This document shows positions 7,121 to 13,906 of a DNA stretch of 18,353 nt, in pieces. The position numbers and the translations under genes are program-made. Location: positions 1 to 18,353 of the forward strand of contig CAKQPE010000030.1 of NCBI GenBank assembly GCA_934256695.1, in the 5' to 3' direction. Every line of letters starts with the position of its first letter. Position 1 is the first letter of the stretch. The notes under the pieces are model-generated. The model was given only the letters and a program-made list of their open reading frames with translations, was not told where the DNA came from and searched no databases. The DNA comes from an uncultured Eubacteriales bacterium (lineage in GTDB: Bacteria; Bacillota; Clostridia; Lachnospirales; Anaerotignaceae).

Positions 7121-7215
7121 CAAAATCACATGACGCAGTCATGTGATTTGATAAAAGTTTTGATCCAACTTTTTTAAAAGTTGGTCAGGGTATTGGGGTG
7201 AAACCCCAAGGTCTT
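7121..7215 (-). repeat. Repeat module M3, copy 3 (inverted, variant hairpins)
   Basis: Shares the M3 scaffold in reverse orientation: a hairpin, the linker ATAAAAGTTTTGAT, an A/T-rich hairpin, CAGGGTATTGGGGTGAAACC and the terminal GGTCTT. The two inner hairpins differ from the other copies: AAATCACATGAC-GCA-GTCATGTGATTT (7123-7149) replaces the ATGCAAT hairpin, and CCAAC/GTTGG (7165-7184) replaces the AAATT or CAAGC arms. Pairing is preserved although the sequence is not. Confidence 0.88.
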
Positions 7216-7261
7216 AAATTCGATAATTATTGTTTTGACTCTAAGAGGGAGTGATTGATAT

Positions 7262-8734
7262 ATGAAAAACATAATGTATGTGGGAACAAGGAATAAGAAT
7301 ATTACCGCTACGGCAAGTCAGGCTATATTAAAAGGCATATGCGATGACGGCGGCCTTTTTATACCGGAGGAAATACCTCAGCTTGATAAATCTCTTGAAG
7401 AACTTTCAAAGCTTGGATACAAAGACCTTGCTTATGAAATATTAAAGCTTTACCTTACTGATTTTACTGAAGAAGAACTGAAATACTGCATTAACGGTGC
7501 ATATGACAGCAAGTTTGATACAGAAGAAATAGCACCTGTAGTTAAAAAAGGCGATGTATCAATGCTTGAGCTTTTCCACGGAAAAACAATAGCTTTTAAG
7601 GATATGGCTCTTTCCATTCTTCCGTATTTTATGAAAACAGCCGCAAAGAAAAACGGTATCGACAAGGAAATAGTTATTCTTACAGCTACAAGCGGTGATA
7701 CAGGAAAGGCTGCTCTTGAAGGCTTTGCAGATGTTGACGGAATAAGAATAATCGTTTTCTTCCCGGAAGACGGTGTAAGCCCTGTTCAGAAACTCCAGAT
7801 GGTAACACAGGAAGGAAAGAATACCTGCGTTGTTGGTATCCACGGCAACTTTGACGATGCACAGACAGCGGTTAAAACAATTTTTACAGACAATGAACTT
7901 AAAAAAGAGCTTGATGAGAAGGGCTTTATTTTCTCCTCTGCAAACTCAATAAATATAGGCCGTCTTGTACCTCAGGTTGTTTATTATTTCCAGGCATATC
8001 TTAAAATGGCTGCACAGGGCGAAATTAAGCTTGGTGACGAAATAAACGTAACTGTTCCTACAGGAAACTTCGGAAACATACTTGCAGGATATTTTGCAAA
8101 GAAAATGGGACTTCCTGTTAAGACATTTATTTGTGCGTCAAACATAAACAATGTCCTTACAGACTTCTTTACAACAGGTGTTTACAACAAGAACAGACCG
8201 TTCCATGTAACAAAATCACCTTCAATGGATATACTTGTATCAAGCAACCTTGAAAGACTTCTTTGCCTTTCCGCATCACAGGAAAAGACAAAAGAACTTA
8301 TGTCTGACCTTAATCAGTTCGGTAAATACAGCCTTGATCTTACAGGCGGCATAATAAAAGGCTATTGTGCAGATGATGATGAAACAAGCAAGGCAATAAA
8401 AGAAATGTATGACAAGAACGGTTATGTGATGGATACACATACAGCTGTTGCATATGCTGCATACGAGAAATACAAAAAAGAAACAAAGGACGAAACACCT
8501 GCCGTTATTGTTTCAACAGCAAGCCCTTATAAATTTACAAAGGACGTTCTTACATCAATAGACAGCAAATATTCACTTATGGACTTCTTCCCTCTTATGG
8601 CAGAGCTTGAAAAAATTTCGGGTGTGCCTGTACCGGGAGCGGTTAAGGATATAGACAAGAGACCTGTTCTTCACAGAAACGTAATAGATAAAACAGAAAT
8701 CAAAGATTTTGTTAAAAAACAGCTTATAAAATAA
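7262..8734 (+). CDS. thrC: Threonine synthase
   Basis: A 490-residue PLP enzyme (fold type II) that converts O-phospho-L-homoserine to L-threonine in the cytoplasm. The N-terminus MYVGTRNKNITATASQAI with GGLFIPEEIP is the standard thrC opening; HGKTIAFKDMAL carries the PLP lysine (Lys113), TATSGDTGKAALEGF and PTGNFGNILAGYFAKKMG are the cofactor phosphate-binding segments, and the C-terminal part has VVSTASPYKF. Length fits the longer threonine synthase class without the S-adenosylmethionine-regulated plant extension. An AGAGGGAG ribosome site lies 10 nt ahead of the ATG; a second ATG 12 nt later is possible. No clear promoter is seen in the 46 nt between the repeat and the start (GATAAT at 7222-7227 is a weak -10), so the promoter may lie in or before the repeat. 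Transketolase follows after 19 nt. Confidence 0.96.
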   Translation: MKNIMYVGTRNKNITATASQAILKGICDDGGLFIPEEIPQLDKSLEELSKLGYKDLAYEILKLYLTDFTEEELKYCINGAYDSKFDTEEIAPVVKKGDVSMLELFHGKTIAFKDMALSILPYFMKTAAKKNGIDKEIVILTATSGDTGKAALEGFADVDGIRIIVFFPEDGVSPVQKLQMVTQEGKNTCVVGIHGNFDDAQTAVKTIFTDNELKKELDEKGFIFSSANSINIGRLVPQVVYYFQAYLKMAAQGEIKLGDEINVTVPTGNFGNILAGYFAKKMGLPVKTFICASNINNVLTDFFTTGVYNKNRPFHVTKSPSMDILVSSNLERLLCLSASQEKTKELMSDLNQFGKYSLDLTGGIIKGYCADDDETSKAIKEMYDKNGYVMDTHTAVAYAAYEKYKKETKDETPAVIVSTASPYKFTKDVLTSIDSKYSLMDFFPLMAELEKISGVPVPGAVKDIDKRPVLHRNVIDKTEIKDFVKKQLIK

Positions 8735-8753
8735 TTTTGGAGGATTCTTTAAA

Positions 8754-10730
8754 ATGAATAAAGACCAGCTTACAATTAACACATTAAGATTTTTAAGTGC
8801 AGAAGCTATTCAGAAAGCTAAAAGCGGACATCCAGGACTTCCTTTAGGTGCTGCTCCTGCCGCTTATACACTTTGGGCAAAGAACATGAAGCATAATCCT
8901 TCTAACCCTGATTGGGCAGACAGAGACAGATTTGTCCTTTCCGCAGGTCACGGCTCGGCTCTTTTATATTCTCTTTTCCATGTTTTCGGATACGGTACAA
9001 CAATAGAGGATTTAAAAAATTTCCGTCAGCTTGACAGCCATACACCGGGCCACCCTGAATACGGTGCAGCAAAGGGAATAGAAACAACAACAGGCCCTCT
9101 TGGACAGGGTATTGCCAATGCAGTTGGTTTTGCTCTTGCGGAAAGCCACCTTGCGGCAGAATTTAATAAGCCCGGCTATAATGTAGTTGACCATTACACA
9201 TATGCTCTCTGCGGTGACGGCTGCTTAATGGAAGGTGTTTCTGCAGAGGCTGCATCTCTTGCAGGCACAATGGAGCTTGGTAAGCTTATTGTTCTTTATG
9301 ATTCAAACAGAATTACAATAGAGGGCAGCACGGATATTGCTTTCAAAGAAAACGTAAGAGAAAGATTTGACGCTTACGGCTGGCAGACACTTCTTGTTGA
9401 GGACGGAAACGATGTTGACGCTATCGACAAGGCAATAAAAGAAGCTAAGGCCGAAACAAAGAGACCTACTATAATAGAAATCAAGACAACTATAGGTTAT
9501 GGTGCTCCTAACAAACAGGGCAAAGCATCTGCTCACGGTGAACCTCTCGGTGATGAAGAAATTGCACTTGCAAAGAAAAATCTCGGCTGGGAATACACAG
9601 AGCCTTTCTATGTACCTGAAGAAGTGAAGGAAAACGGTGCGGCTGTTGCCAAAGCAGGAAAAGAAGCAAACGATGCATGGTGCGAAATGTTCAAAAAATA
9701 TCGTGCAGAGTTCCCTGAAATGGCTGAAAAATGGGATGTTTACTACGGAAATAAGATCCCTGATTTATTAAATAACGAAGATTTCTGGACATACGAAGGA
9801 GACCTTGCCACAAGAGCATCTTCCGAAAAAGTTCTTAACAAGCTTTCAAAAATTGTTCCTAACCTTTTCGGTGGTTCAGCAGACCTTGGCCCTTCAAACA
9901 AATCCGTAATGAAGGACAGAGAATATTATTCACCGGAAAATCCTTCCGGAAGCAATGTTCATTTCGGCATAAGAGAATTTGCCATGACAGCTATGGCTAA
10001 TGCCATTGCACTTCACGGCGGATTAAGACCATATATTGCAGGTTTCTTTGTATTCAGTGACTATATGAAGGCAGCTATGAGAATTTCTGCTCTTTCAGAG
10101 CTTCCTGTTATAAGCATACTTACACACGACTCTATAGGTGTAGGCGAGGACGGCCCTACACATCAGCCTATAGAACAGCTTGCGGCTTTAAGAAGTATGC
10201 CGGGCTATACAGTAATAAGACCTTGTGATACACACGAGACAGCTGCCGCATGGTATCTTGCACTTACAAGAAAACAGCCTACAGGCATTGTTCTTTCAAG
10301 ACAGAGCCTTCCGCTTCTTCCGGAAACAGGAAAGGGTGCTTTAAAGGGTGCATACATTCTTCAGGACTGCGAAGGAACACCTGACATTATACTTATGGCT
10401 ACAGGTTCTGAGGTTGAGCTTATTTACAAAGCTAACGTATTCCTTACAGAACAGGGCTACAAGGTAAGAACCGTAAGTATGCCAAGCTTTGAAGTATTTG
10501 AGGAACAGAGCGAAGAATACAAGGAAAGCGTACTTCCTAACGCAGTAAGAAAGAGAGTTGCTGTAGAGGCTGCAAGTGATTTCGGTTGGTACAGATATGT
10601 AGGTCTTGACGGAAAGGTAGTTTCAATGCATGGCTACGGTGCTTCCGCACCTGCAAAGGAACTTTTCAAGAAATTCGGCTTTACTGTAGAAAATGTAGTA
10701 AACACAGCTCTTGAAGTTCTTAAAAAATAA
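8754..10730 (+). CDS. tkt: Transketolase
   Basis: A 658-residue full-length transketolase, which moves two-carbon units between sugar phosphates in the non-oxidative pentose phosphate pathway using thiamine diphosphate. The N-terminal TPP domain shows SGHPGLPLGAAP, SAGHGSALLYSLFHVFGY and the TPP/Mg motif GDG (154-156) through Asn185 in DSNRITIEG. The pyrimidine domain has VHFGIREFAMTAMANAIALHGG with the catalytic glutamate at about residue 408 and DSIGVGEDGPTHQPIEQLA. The C-terminal domain ends normally. GGAGG (8739-8743) precedes the ATG by 10 nt, and the gene begins 19 nt after thrC, so they are probably co-transcribed. Erythrose 4-phosphate for aromatic amino acids and ribose 5-phosphate are the likely products used. 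No partner transaldolase is in the window. Confidence 0.97.
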   Translation: MNKDQLTINTLRFLSAEAIQKAKSGHPGLPLGAAPAAYTLWAKNMKHNPSNPDWADRDRFVLSAGHGSALLYSLFHVFGYGTTIEDLKNFRQLDSHTPGHPEYGAAKGIETTTGPLGQGIANAVGFALAESHLAAEFNKPGYNVVDHYTYALCGDGCLMEGVSAEAASLAGTMELGKLIVLYDSNRITIEGSTDIAFKENVRERFDAYGWQTLLVEDGNDVDAIDKAIKEAKAETKRPTIIEIKTTIGYGAPNKQGKASAHGEPLGDEEIALAKKNLGWEYTEPFYVPEEVKENGAAVAKAGKEANDAWCEMFKKYRAEFPEMAEKWDVYYGNKIPDLLNNEDFWTYEGDLATRASSEKVLNKLSKIVPNLFGGSADLGPSNKSVMKDREYYSPENPSGSNVHFGIREFAMTAMANAIALHGGLRPYIAGFFVFSDYMKAAMRISALSELPVISILTHDSIGVGEDGPTHQPIEQLAALRSMPGYTVIRPCDTHETAAAWYLALTRKQPTGIVLSRQSLPLLPETGKGALKGAYILQDCEGTPDIILMATGSEVELIYKANVFLTEQGYKVRTVSMPSFEVFEEQSEEYKESVLPNAVRKRVAVEAASDFGWYRYVGLDGKVVSMHGYGASAPAKELFKKFGFTVENVVNTALEVLKK

Positions 10731-10767
10731 GACGCAAATTTTTTCATAAGATATATTTTTTAAACGG

Positions 10768-10795
10768 GGCTGCGGCACTTATTTGTGCGGCAGCC
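10768..10795 (+). terminator. Hairpin after transketolase, possible terminator
   Basis: GGCTGC and GCAGCC pair, then after a G-G mismatch GCAC pairs with GTGC around TTATTT. This is a GC-rich stem 37 nt after the stop. It is not followed by a proper T-run (TTAGTTGT), so termination there is plausible but uncertain. Confidence 0.45.
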
Positions 10796-10855
10796 TTAGT
10801 TGTATGGGTTTTAATGTGTTTATGTATAAAATTTATGGTTTAAAAGTGTTTACTG

Positions 10856-10890
10856 TTGGGAGTGCTTTTCTATCGCAAAACCACTCCCAA
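10856..10890. repeat. Long hairpin upstream of M3 copy 4
   Basis: TTGGGAGTG (10856-10864) pairs with CACTCCCAA (10882-10890); inside, after a C-C mismatch, TTTT pairs with AAAA. It is adjacent to the M3 copy at 10921 and may be a further module of the same repeat system. No second copy of this particular arm was seen in the window. The remaining bases of the gap between transketolase and thpR show nothing else beyond the two entries around it. Confidence 0.6.
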
Positions 10891-10920
10891 ACCCTTTCAA
10901 AATACTCTTTGAGCAAAAAA

Positions 10921-10984
10921 GACCTTGGGGTTTCACCCCAAACCCTGACAATTTTTTGAAAAAAATTGAGTAAAACTTTTATAA
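10921..10984 (+). repeat. Repeat module M3, copy 4 (truncated)
   Basis: Starts with (AA)GACC, the GGGGTTTCACCCC hairpin (10927-10939) and a hairpin with arms CAATTTTTT and AAAAAATTG (10949-10968), then the linker TAAAACTTTT. The ATGCAAT hairpin found in copies 1, 2 and 5 is missing. The copy lies about 90 nt ahead of thpR. Confidence 0.88.
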
Positions 10985-11027
10985 TTAAAAACCATATATA
11001 TAAATACTTAGCATACTAATGATTGTC

Positions 11028-11056
11028 TTGATATTAACAATTTTTGTAAATATTTT
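11028..11056 (+). promoter_or_regulatory. Candidate promoter for thpR
   Basis: TTGATA (11028-11033) and TATTTT (11051-11056) with 17-nt spacing, immediately before the AAAGGAG ribosome binding site. The short leader and imperfect -10 make this tentative. Confidence 0.35.
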
Positions 11057-11076
11057 TTCATTAAAGGAGAAAAAGC

Positions 11077-11619
11077 ATGAGAACATTTATAGCAATAAAT
11101 TTTGATAAAACTGTAAAAAAATACATTTCCGGCATAAAAAATGTTGTAAAAGAAAATTCCAAAAGCGGTAATTTTACAGATGAGGAAAATTATCACCTTA
11201 CGGTAAGGTTCATAGGCGAAAGTGATGAGGACGATATAGAGGAAATATGCACAGCTATGGACGAAGCCTGCTCGTCTTTTAAGAAGTTCGGTTTATCAAT
11301 AGGAGGGCTGGGATTTTTTCCAAGAGGTAACAAAAGCATTGTTTGGGTAGGAATGGAAAAAAACAAATCATTGGAAATACTGTATTCGAGACTTGAAAAA
11401 AGCCTGCAAAAGCATGGTTTCGGCAAAAACAGACAGGGTTTAAGTCCACATATAACAATAGCAAGAGAGGCAGATCTTAAAAAAAGCTATGATTGGCTGA
11501 AAAAAGAAATCACACAGGAAAAATGTGAAATGACAGTAGAAAGTGTTAGTCTTATGGAAAGCGTAAGAAAAGGGTCAAAACTGATTTATGTTCCGAGATA
11601 TGTTAAAAAATTGAAATAA
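11077..11619 (+). CDS. thpR: RNA 2',3'-cyclic phosphodiesterase (2H family)
   Basis: A 180-residue 2H phosphoesterase of the ThpR/LigT type. Both signature HxT motifs are present: His40-Leu-Thr42 in YHLTVRFIGE and His125-Ile-Thr127 in SPHITIARE, the pair of histidines and threonines that hydrolyse a 2',3'-cyclic phosphate in this family. The N-terminus RTFIAINFD and the VWVGME strand are also typical, and the length is normal. The true substrate in the cell (RNA ends or a small cyclic phosphate) is not known from sequence. The ATG has AAAGGAG 10 nt ahead. It appears to be a single gene: a hairpin and a repeat precede it, and the acyl-CoA dehydrogenase promoter lies about 125 nt after its stop. 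Confidence 0.94.
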   Translation: MRTFIAINFDKTVKKYISGIKNVVKENSKSGNFTDEENYHLTVRFIGESDEDDIEEICTAMDEACSSFKKFGLSIGGLGFFPRGNKSIVWVGMEKNKSLEILYSRLEKSLQKHGFGKNRQGLSPHITIAREADLKKSYDWLKKEITQEKCEMTVESVSLMESVRKGSKLIYVPRYVKKLK

Positions 11620-11743
11620 TATATGGGAAAAATTAACCAAAATTAATGTATTTTTAATAAAACAAGAATAAAAATTTTTTTGGTAAAAACTAACTAAAAA
11701 TATTGTTAAAAACTGTGAAAAATCATTAAATAGTTTAATTTCA

Positions 11744-11772
11744 TTGACATTTTAATGTCAAACTGATAATAT
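11744..11772 (+). promoter_or_regulatory. Promoter of the acyl-CoA dehydrogenase/Etf operon with overlapping palindrome
   Basis: TTGACA (11744-11749) matches the -35 consensus exactly and TAATAT (11767-11772) lies 17 nt downstream. A palindrome, TGACAT-TTTA-ATGTCA (11745-11760), covers the -35 and half the spacer, the right position for a repressor operator. The regulator is not identified; the site does not match the Rex consensus as I know it. Confidence 0.65.
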
Positions 11773-11780
11773 AATTTGTG

Positions 11781-11820
11781 GGAAAACATTTATTTTCCAT
11801 TGGTCGGGACATTGACCCGA
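11781..11820 (+). promoter_or_regulatory. Two hairpins in the acyl-CoA dehydrogenase leader
   Basis: GGAAAA (11781-11786) can pair with TTTTCC (11793-11798), and TCGGG (11804-11808) with CCCGA (11816-11820). They lie at the start of an mRNA leader of roughly 100 nt. No T-run follows, so they are not terminators; 5'-end stabilisation is possible. No known riboswitch class was recognised. Confidence 0.35.
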
Positions 11821-11876
11821 TGATTAACGAAAATGAACTAAAATCACTTTTCTATATTATAAAGGAGGAAAGAGTA

Positions 11877-13019
11877 ATGGATTTTTCATTATCAAAAGAA
11901 CACAAATTATTGCAAGAAATGTACAGAAAGTTTGCTGAGAACGAAGTTAAGCCTCTTGCACAGGAGATTGATGAAGAAGAAAGATTTCCAAGAGAGACAG
12001 TAGAAAAGCTTGCTAAATACGGATTTTTAGGTATACCTTATCCAAAGGAATATGAAGGACAGGGTGCTGATTATCTTGCATATATAATGGCAGTTGAAGA
12101 ACTTGCAAAAGTATGTGCAACAACAGCTACTATAGTTGCAGCTCACGCAACACTCGGTGTATTCCCTATCTATCAGTTCGGTACACCTGAACAGAAAAAG
12201 AAATATCTTCCTGACCTTTTATCAGGCAGAAAGCTCGGTGCTTTCGCTCTTACAGAGCCTGGTGCAGGTACAGACTCCTCCATGCAGCAGACAAAGGCTG
12301 TAAAAGATGGTGATACATATATACTTAACGGTACAAAGTGTTTTATCACAAATGCCGGTGAAGCTGACACATATATCGTTTCCGCTATGACAGACAAATC
12401 CCTTGGCAACCACGGTATTTCAACTTTCATAGTTGAAAAAGATACACCTGGTTTCTCATTCGGTAAACACGAAAAGAAAATGGGTATCAGAGGTTCAGCT
12501 ACAGCAGACCTTATTTTTGAAAACTGCGTAATCCCTGCTGAAAACCTTATCGGCAGAGAAGGCCAGGGCTTCAAGATAATGATGCAGACACTTGATGCAG
12601 GACGTATTTCTATCGGTGCCGTTGCTTGCGGTATTTCAGAAGGTGCTTGGGACATCTGTGTTAAATACGTTAAAGAAAGAAAACAGTTCGGCAGAAACAT
12701 TGCTGCTTTCCAGAATACACAGTTTGAACTTACAGATATGAAAGCAAGAATTGACGCTGCACAGCTTATTCTTTACAGAGCAGCTTGCGAAAAAGAAGCA
12801 GGTCGTCCATTCGGTTTATACGCATCACAGGCTAAATACCTTTGTGCAGCAACAGCTTCTGATGTAACAAGAAGATGTCTCCAGTTATTCGGTGGTTACG
12901 GCTACATGAGAGAGTACGATATCGAAAGAATGATGAGAGATGCTAAAATCACTGAAATTTACGAAGGTACAAGTGAAGTTCAGAAGATGGTTATGGCAGG
13001 ACATCTTAAAATTAAATAA
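11877..13019 (+). CDS. bcd: Acyl-CoA dehydrogenase, butyryl-CoA dehydrogenase type
   Basis: A 380-residue FAD enzyme that interconverts acyl-CoA and 2-enoyl-CoA in the cytoplasm. Family blocks: N-terminal helical domain (LLQEMYRKFAENEVKPLAQ), the FAD/substrate strand GAFALTEPGAGTDSS, ITNAGEADTYIV, the C-terminal QLFGGYGYMREYDIERMMRDA, and IYEGTSEVQ with the catalytic base at Glu363. Length and sequence fit clostridial butyryl-CoA dehydrogenases (about 380 residues), but propionyl/acryloyl-CoA or branched substrates cannot be excluded. The start is the ATG 6 nt after AAAGGAGGAA; the reading frame is open 33 codons further upstream, but that part has no family similarity and overlaps the leader. 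etfB and etfA follow, so electrons come from or go to this Etf pair. Codon choice (more ATC and CGT than in proBAC) hints at high expression. Confidence 0.93.
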   Translation: MDFSLSKEHKLLQEMYRKFAENEVKPLAQEIDEEERFPRETVEKLAKYGFLGIPYPKEYEGQGADYLAYIMAVEELAKVCATTATIVAAHATLGVFPIYQFGTPEQKKKYLPDLLSGRKLGAFALTEPGAGTDSSMQQTKAVKDGDTYILNGTKCFITNAGEADTYIVSAMTDKSLGNHGISTFIVEKDTPGFSFGKHEKKMGIRGSATADLIFENCVIPAENLIGREGQGFKIMMQTLDAGRISIGAVACGISEGAWDICVKYVKERKQFGRNIAAFQNTQFELTDMKARIDAAQLILYRAACEKEAGRPFGLYASQAKYLCAATASDVTRRCLQLFGGYGYMREYDIERMMRDAKITEIYEGTSEVQKMVMAGHLKIK

Positions 13020-13085
13020 TTGCTGATTGAAAAAGAATGTATATTAAATTTTGATAAATAACAAACCGAAAGGAGTTAGCACACT

Positions 13086-13883
13086 ATGAAAATTGTTGTA
13101 TGCGTAAAGCAGGTTCCAGACACAACAGAAGTTAAGCTTGATCCTAAGACTAATACACTTATAAGAGACGGTGTTCCTTCAATTATTAACCCTGATGATA
13201 AAGCAGGTATTGAAGCAGCTCTCCAGTTAAGAGAAAAATTAAATGATGGTTCTACAGTTACAATCGTATCTATGGGACCTCCACAGGCAGATGTTGCTTT
13301 AAGAGAAGCACTTGCTATGGGCGCTGATGAAGCTTATCTTTTATCAGACAGAAAATTCGGTGGTTCAGATACATATGCTACATCTACAATAGTTGCAGCA
13401 GGTGTTAAGAAAGTCGGATTTGATGTAGTTATCACAGGCCGTCAGGCTATTGATGGTGATACAGCACAGGTTGGTCCTCAGATTGCTGAACATCTTGGCA
13501 TTCCTCAGGTAAGCTATGCTGAAGATATTAACGTAGAAGGCGACAAAGTTGTTGTAAGAAGAAAATATGAGGACAGAGAGCATATCCTTGAAATGCCTAC
13601 ACCTTGTCTTATTACAGCACTTGCAGAGCTTGCAGAGCCAAGATATATGACACCAAGAGGCATATTTGAGGCGTATAGAGAAAAAGAAGTAAAAATACTT
13701 AGCTTTGAAGACCTTAAAGATATGTTCAATCCTGATTATATCGGTCTTAATGGTTCTCCTACAAACGTATTTAAGTCATTCCCTAAACAGGCTAAAGGCA
13801 AAGGCGAATACTATCCTGACCTTTCAGCTGATGAGGCAGTTAAGACTATCGTAGCTAAACTTGAAGAGAAACACATTATCTAA
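13086..13883 (+). CDS. etfB: Electron transfer flavoprotein beta subunit
   Basis: A 265-residue EtfB, the smaller subunit of the soluble flavoprotein that pairs with acyl-CoA dehydrogenases. The N-terminus MKIVVCVKQVPDTTEVKLD, then PSIINPDDKAGIEAALQL, and the nucleotide-binding GRQAIDGDTAQVGPQIAEHL (residues 118-137) are diagnostic. In anaerobes this segment is associated with Etfs that hold a second FAD in place of AMP and bifurcate electrons from NADH to ferredoxin and crotonyl-CoA; the operon context supports that type, but this is inference. It lies 66 nt after bcd with AAAGGAG ahead of the ATG, and 23 nt before etfA. Confidence 0.96.
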   Translation: MKIVVCVKQVPDTTEVKLDPKTNTLIRDGVPSIINPDDKAGIEAALQLREKLNDGSTVTIVSMGPPQADVALREALAMGADEAYLLSDRKFGGSDTYATSTIVAAGVKKVGFDVVITGRQAIDGDTAQVGPQIAEHLGIPQVSYAEDINVEGDKVVVRRKYEDREHILEMPTPCLITALAELAEPRYMTPRGIFEAYREKEVKILSFEDLKDMFNPDYIGLNGSPTNVFKSFPKQAKGKGEYYPDLSADEAVKTIVAKLEEKHII

Positions 13884-13906
13884 GTAACGAGGAGGAGTGA
13901 CCTACA

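Noticed and set aside
7001..7261. Threonine T-box or attenuator before thrC
   Set aside because: The hairpins belong to the dispersed repeat family, which is also found beside unrelated genes, and no run of threonine codons or T-box motif is present.
11778..11876. Upstream 33-codon extension of the acyl-CoA dehydrogenase
   Set aside because: It starts within a few bases of the promoter -10, has no ribosome site, and adds residues not found in the family; AAAGGAGGAA precedes the ATG at 11877.
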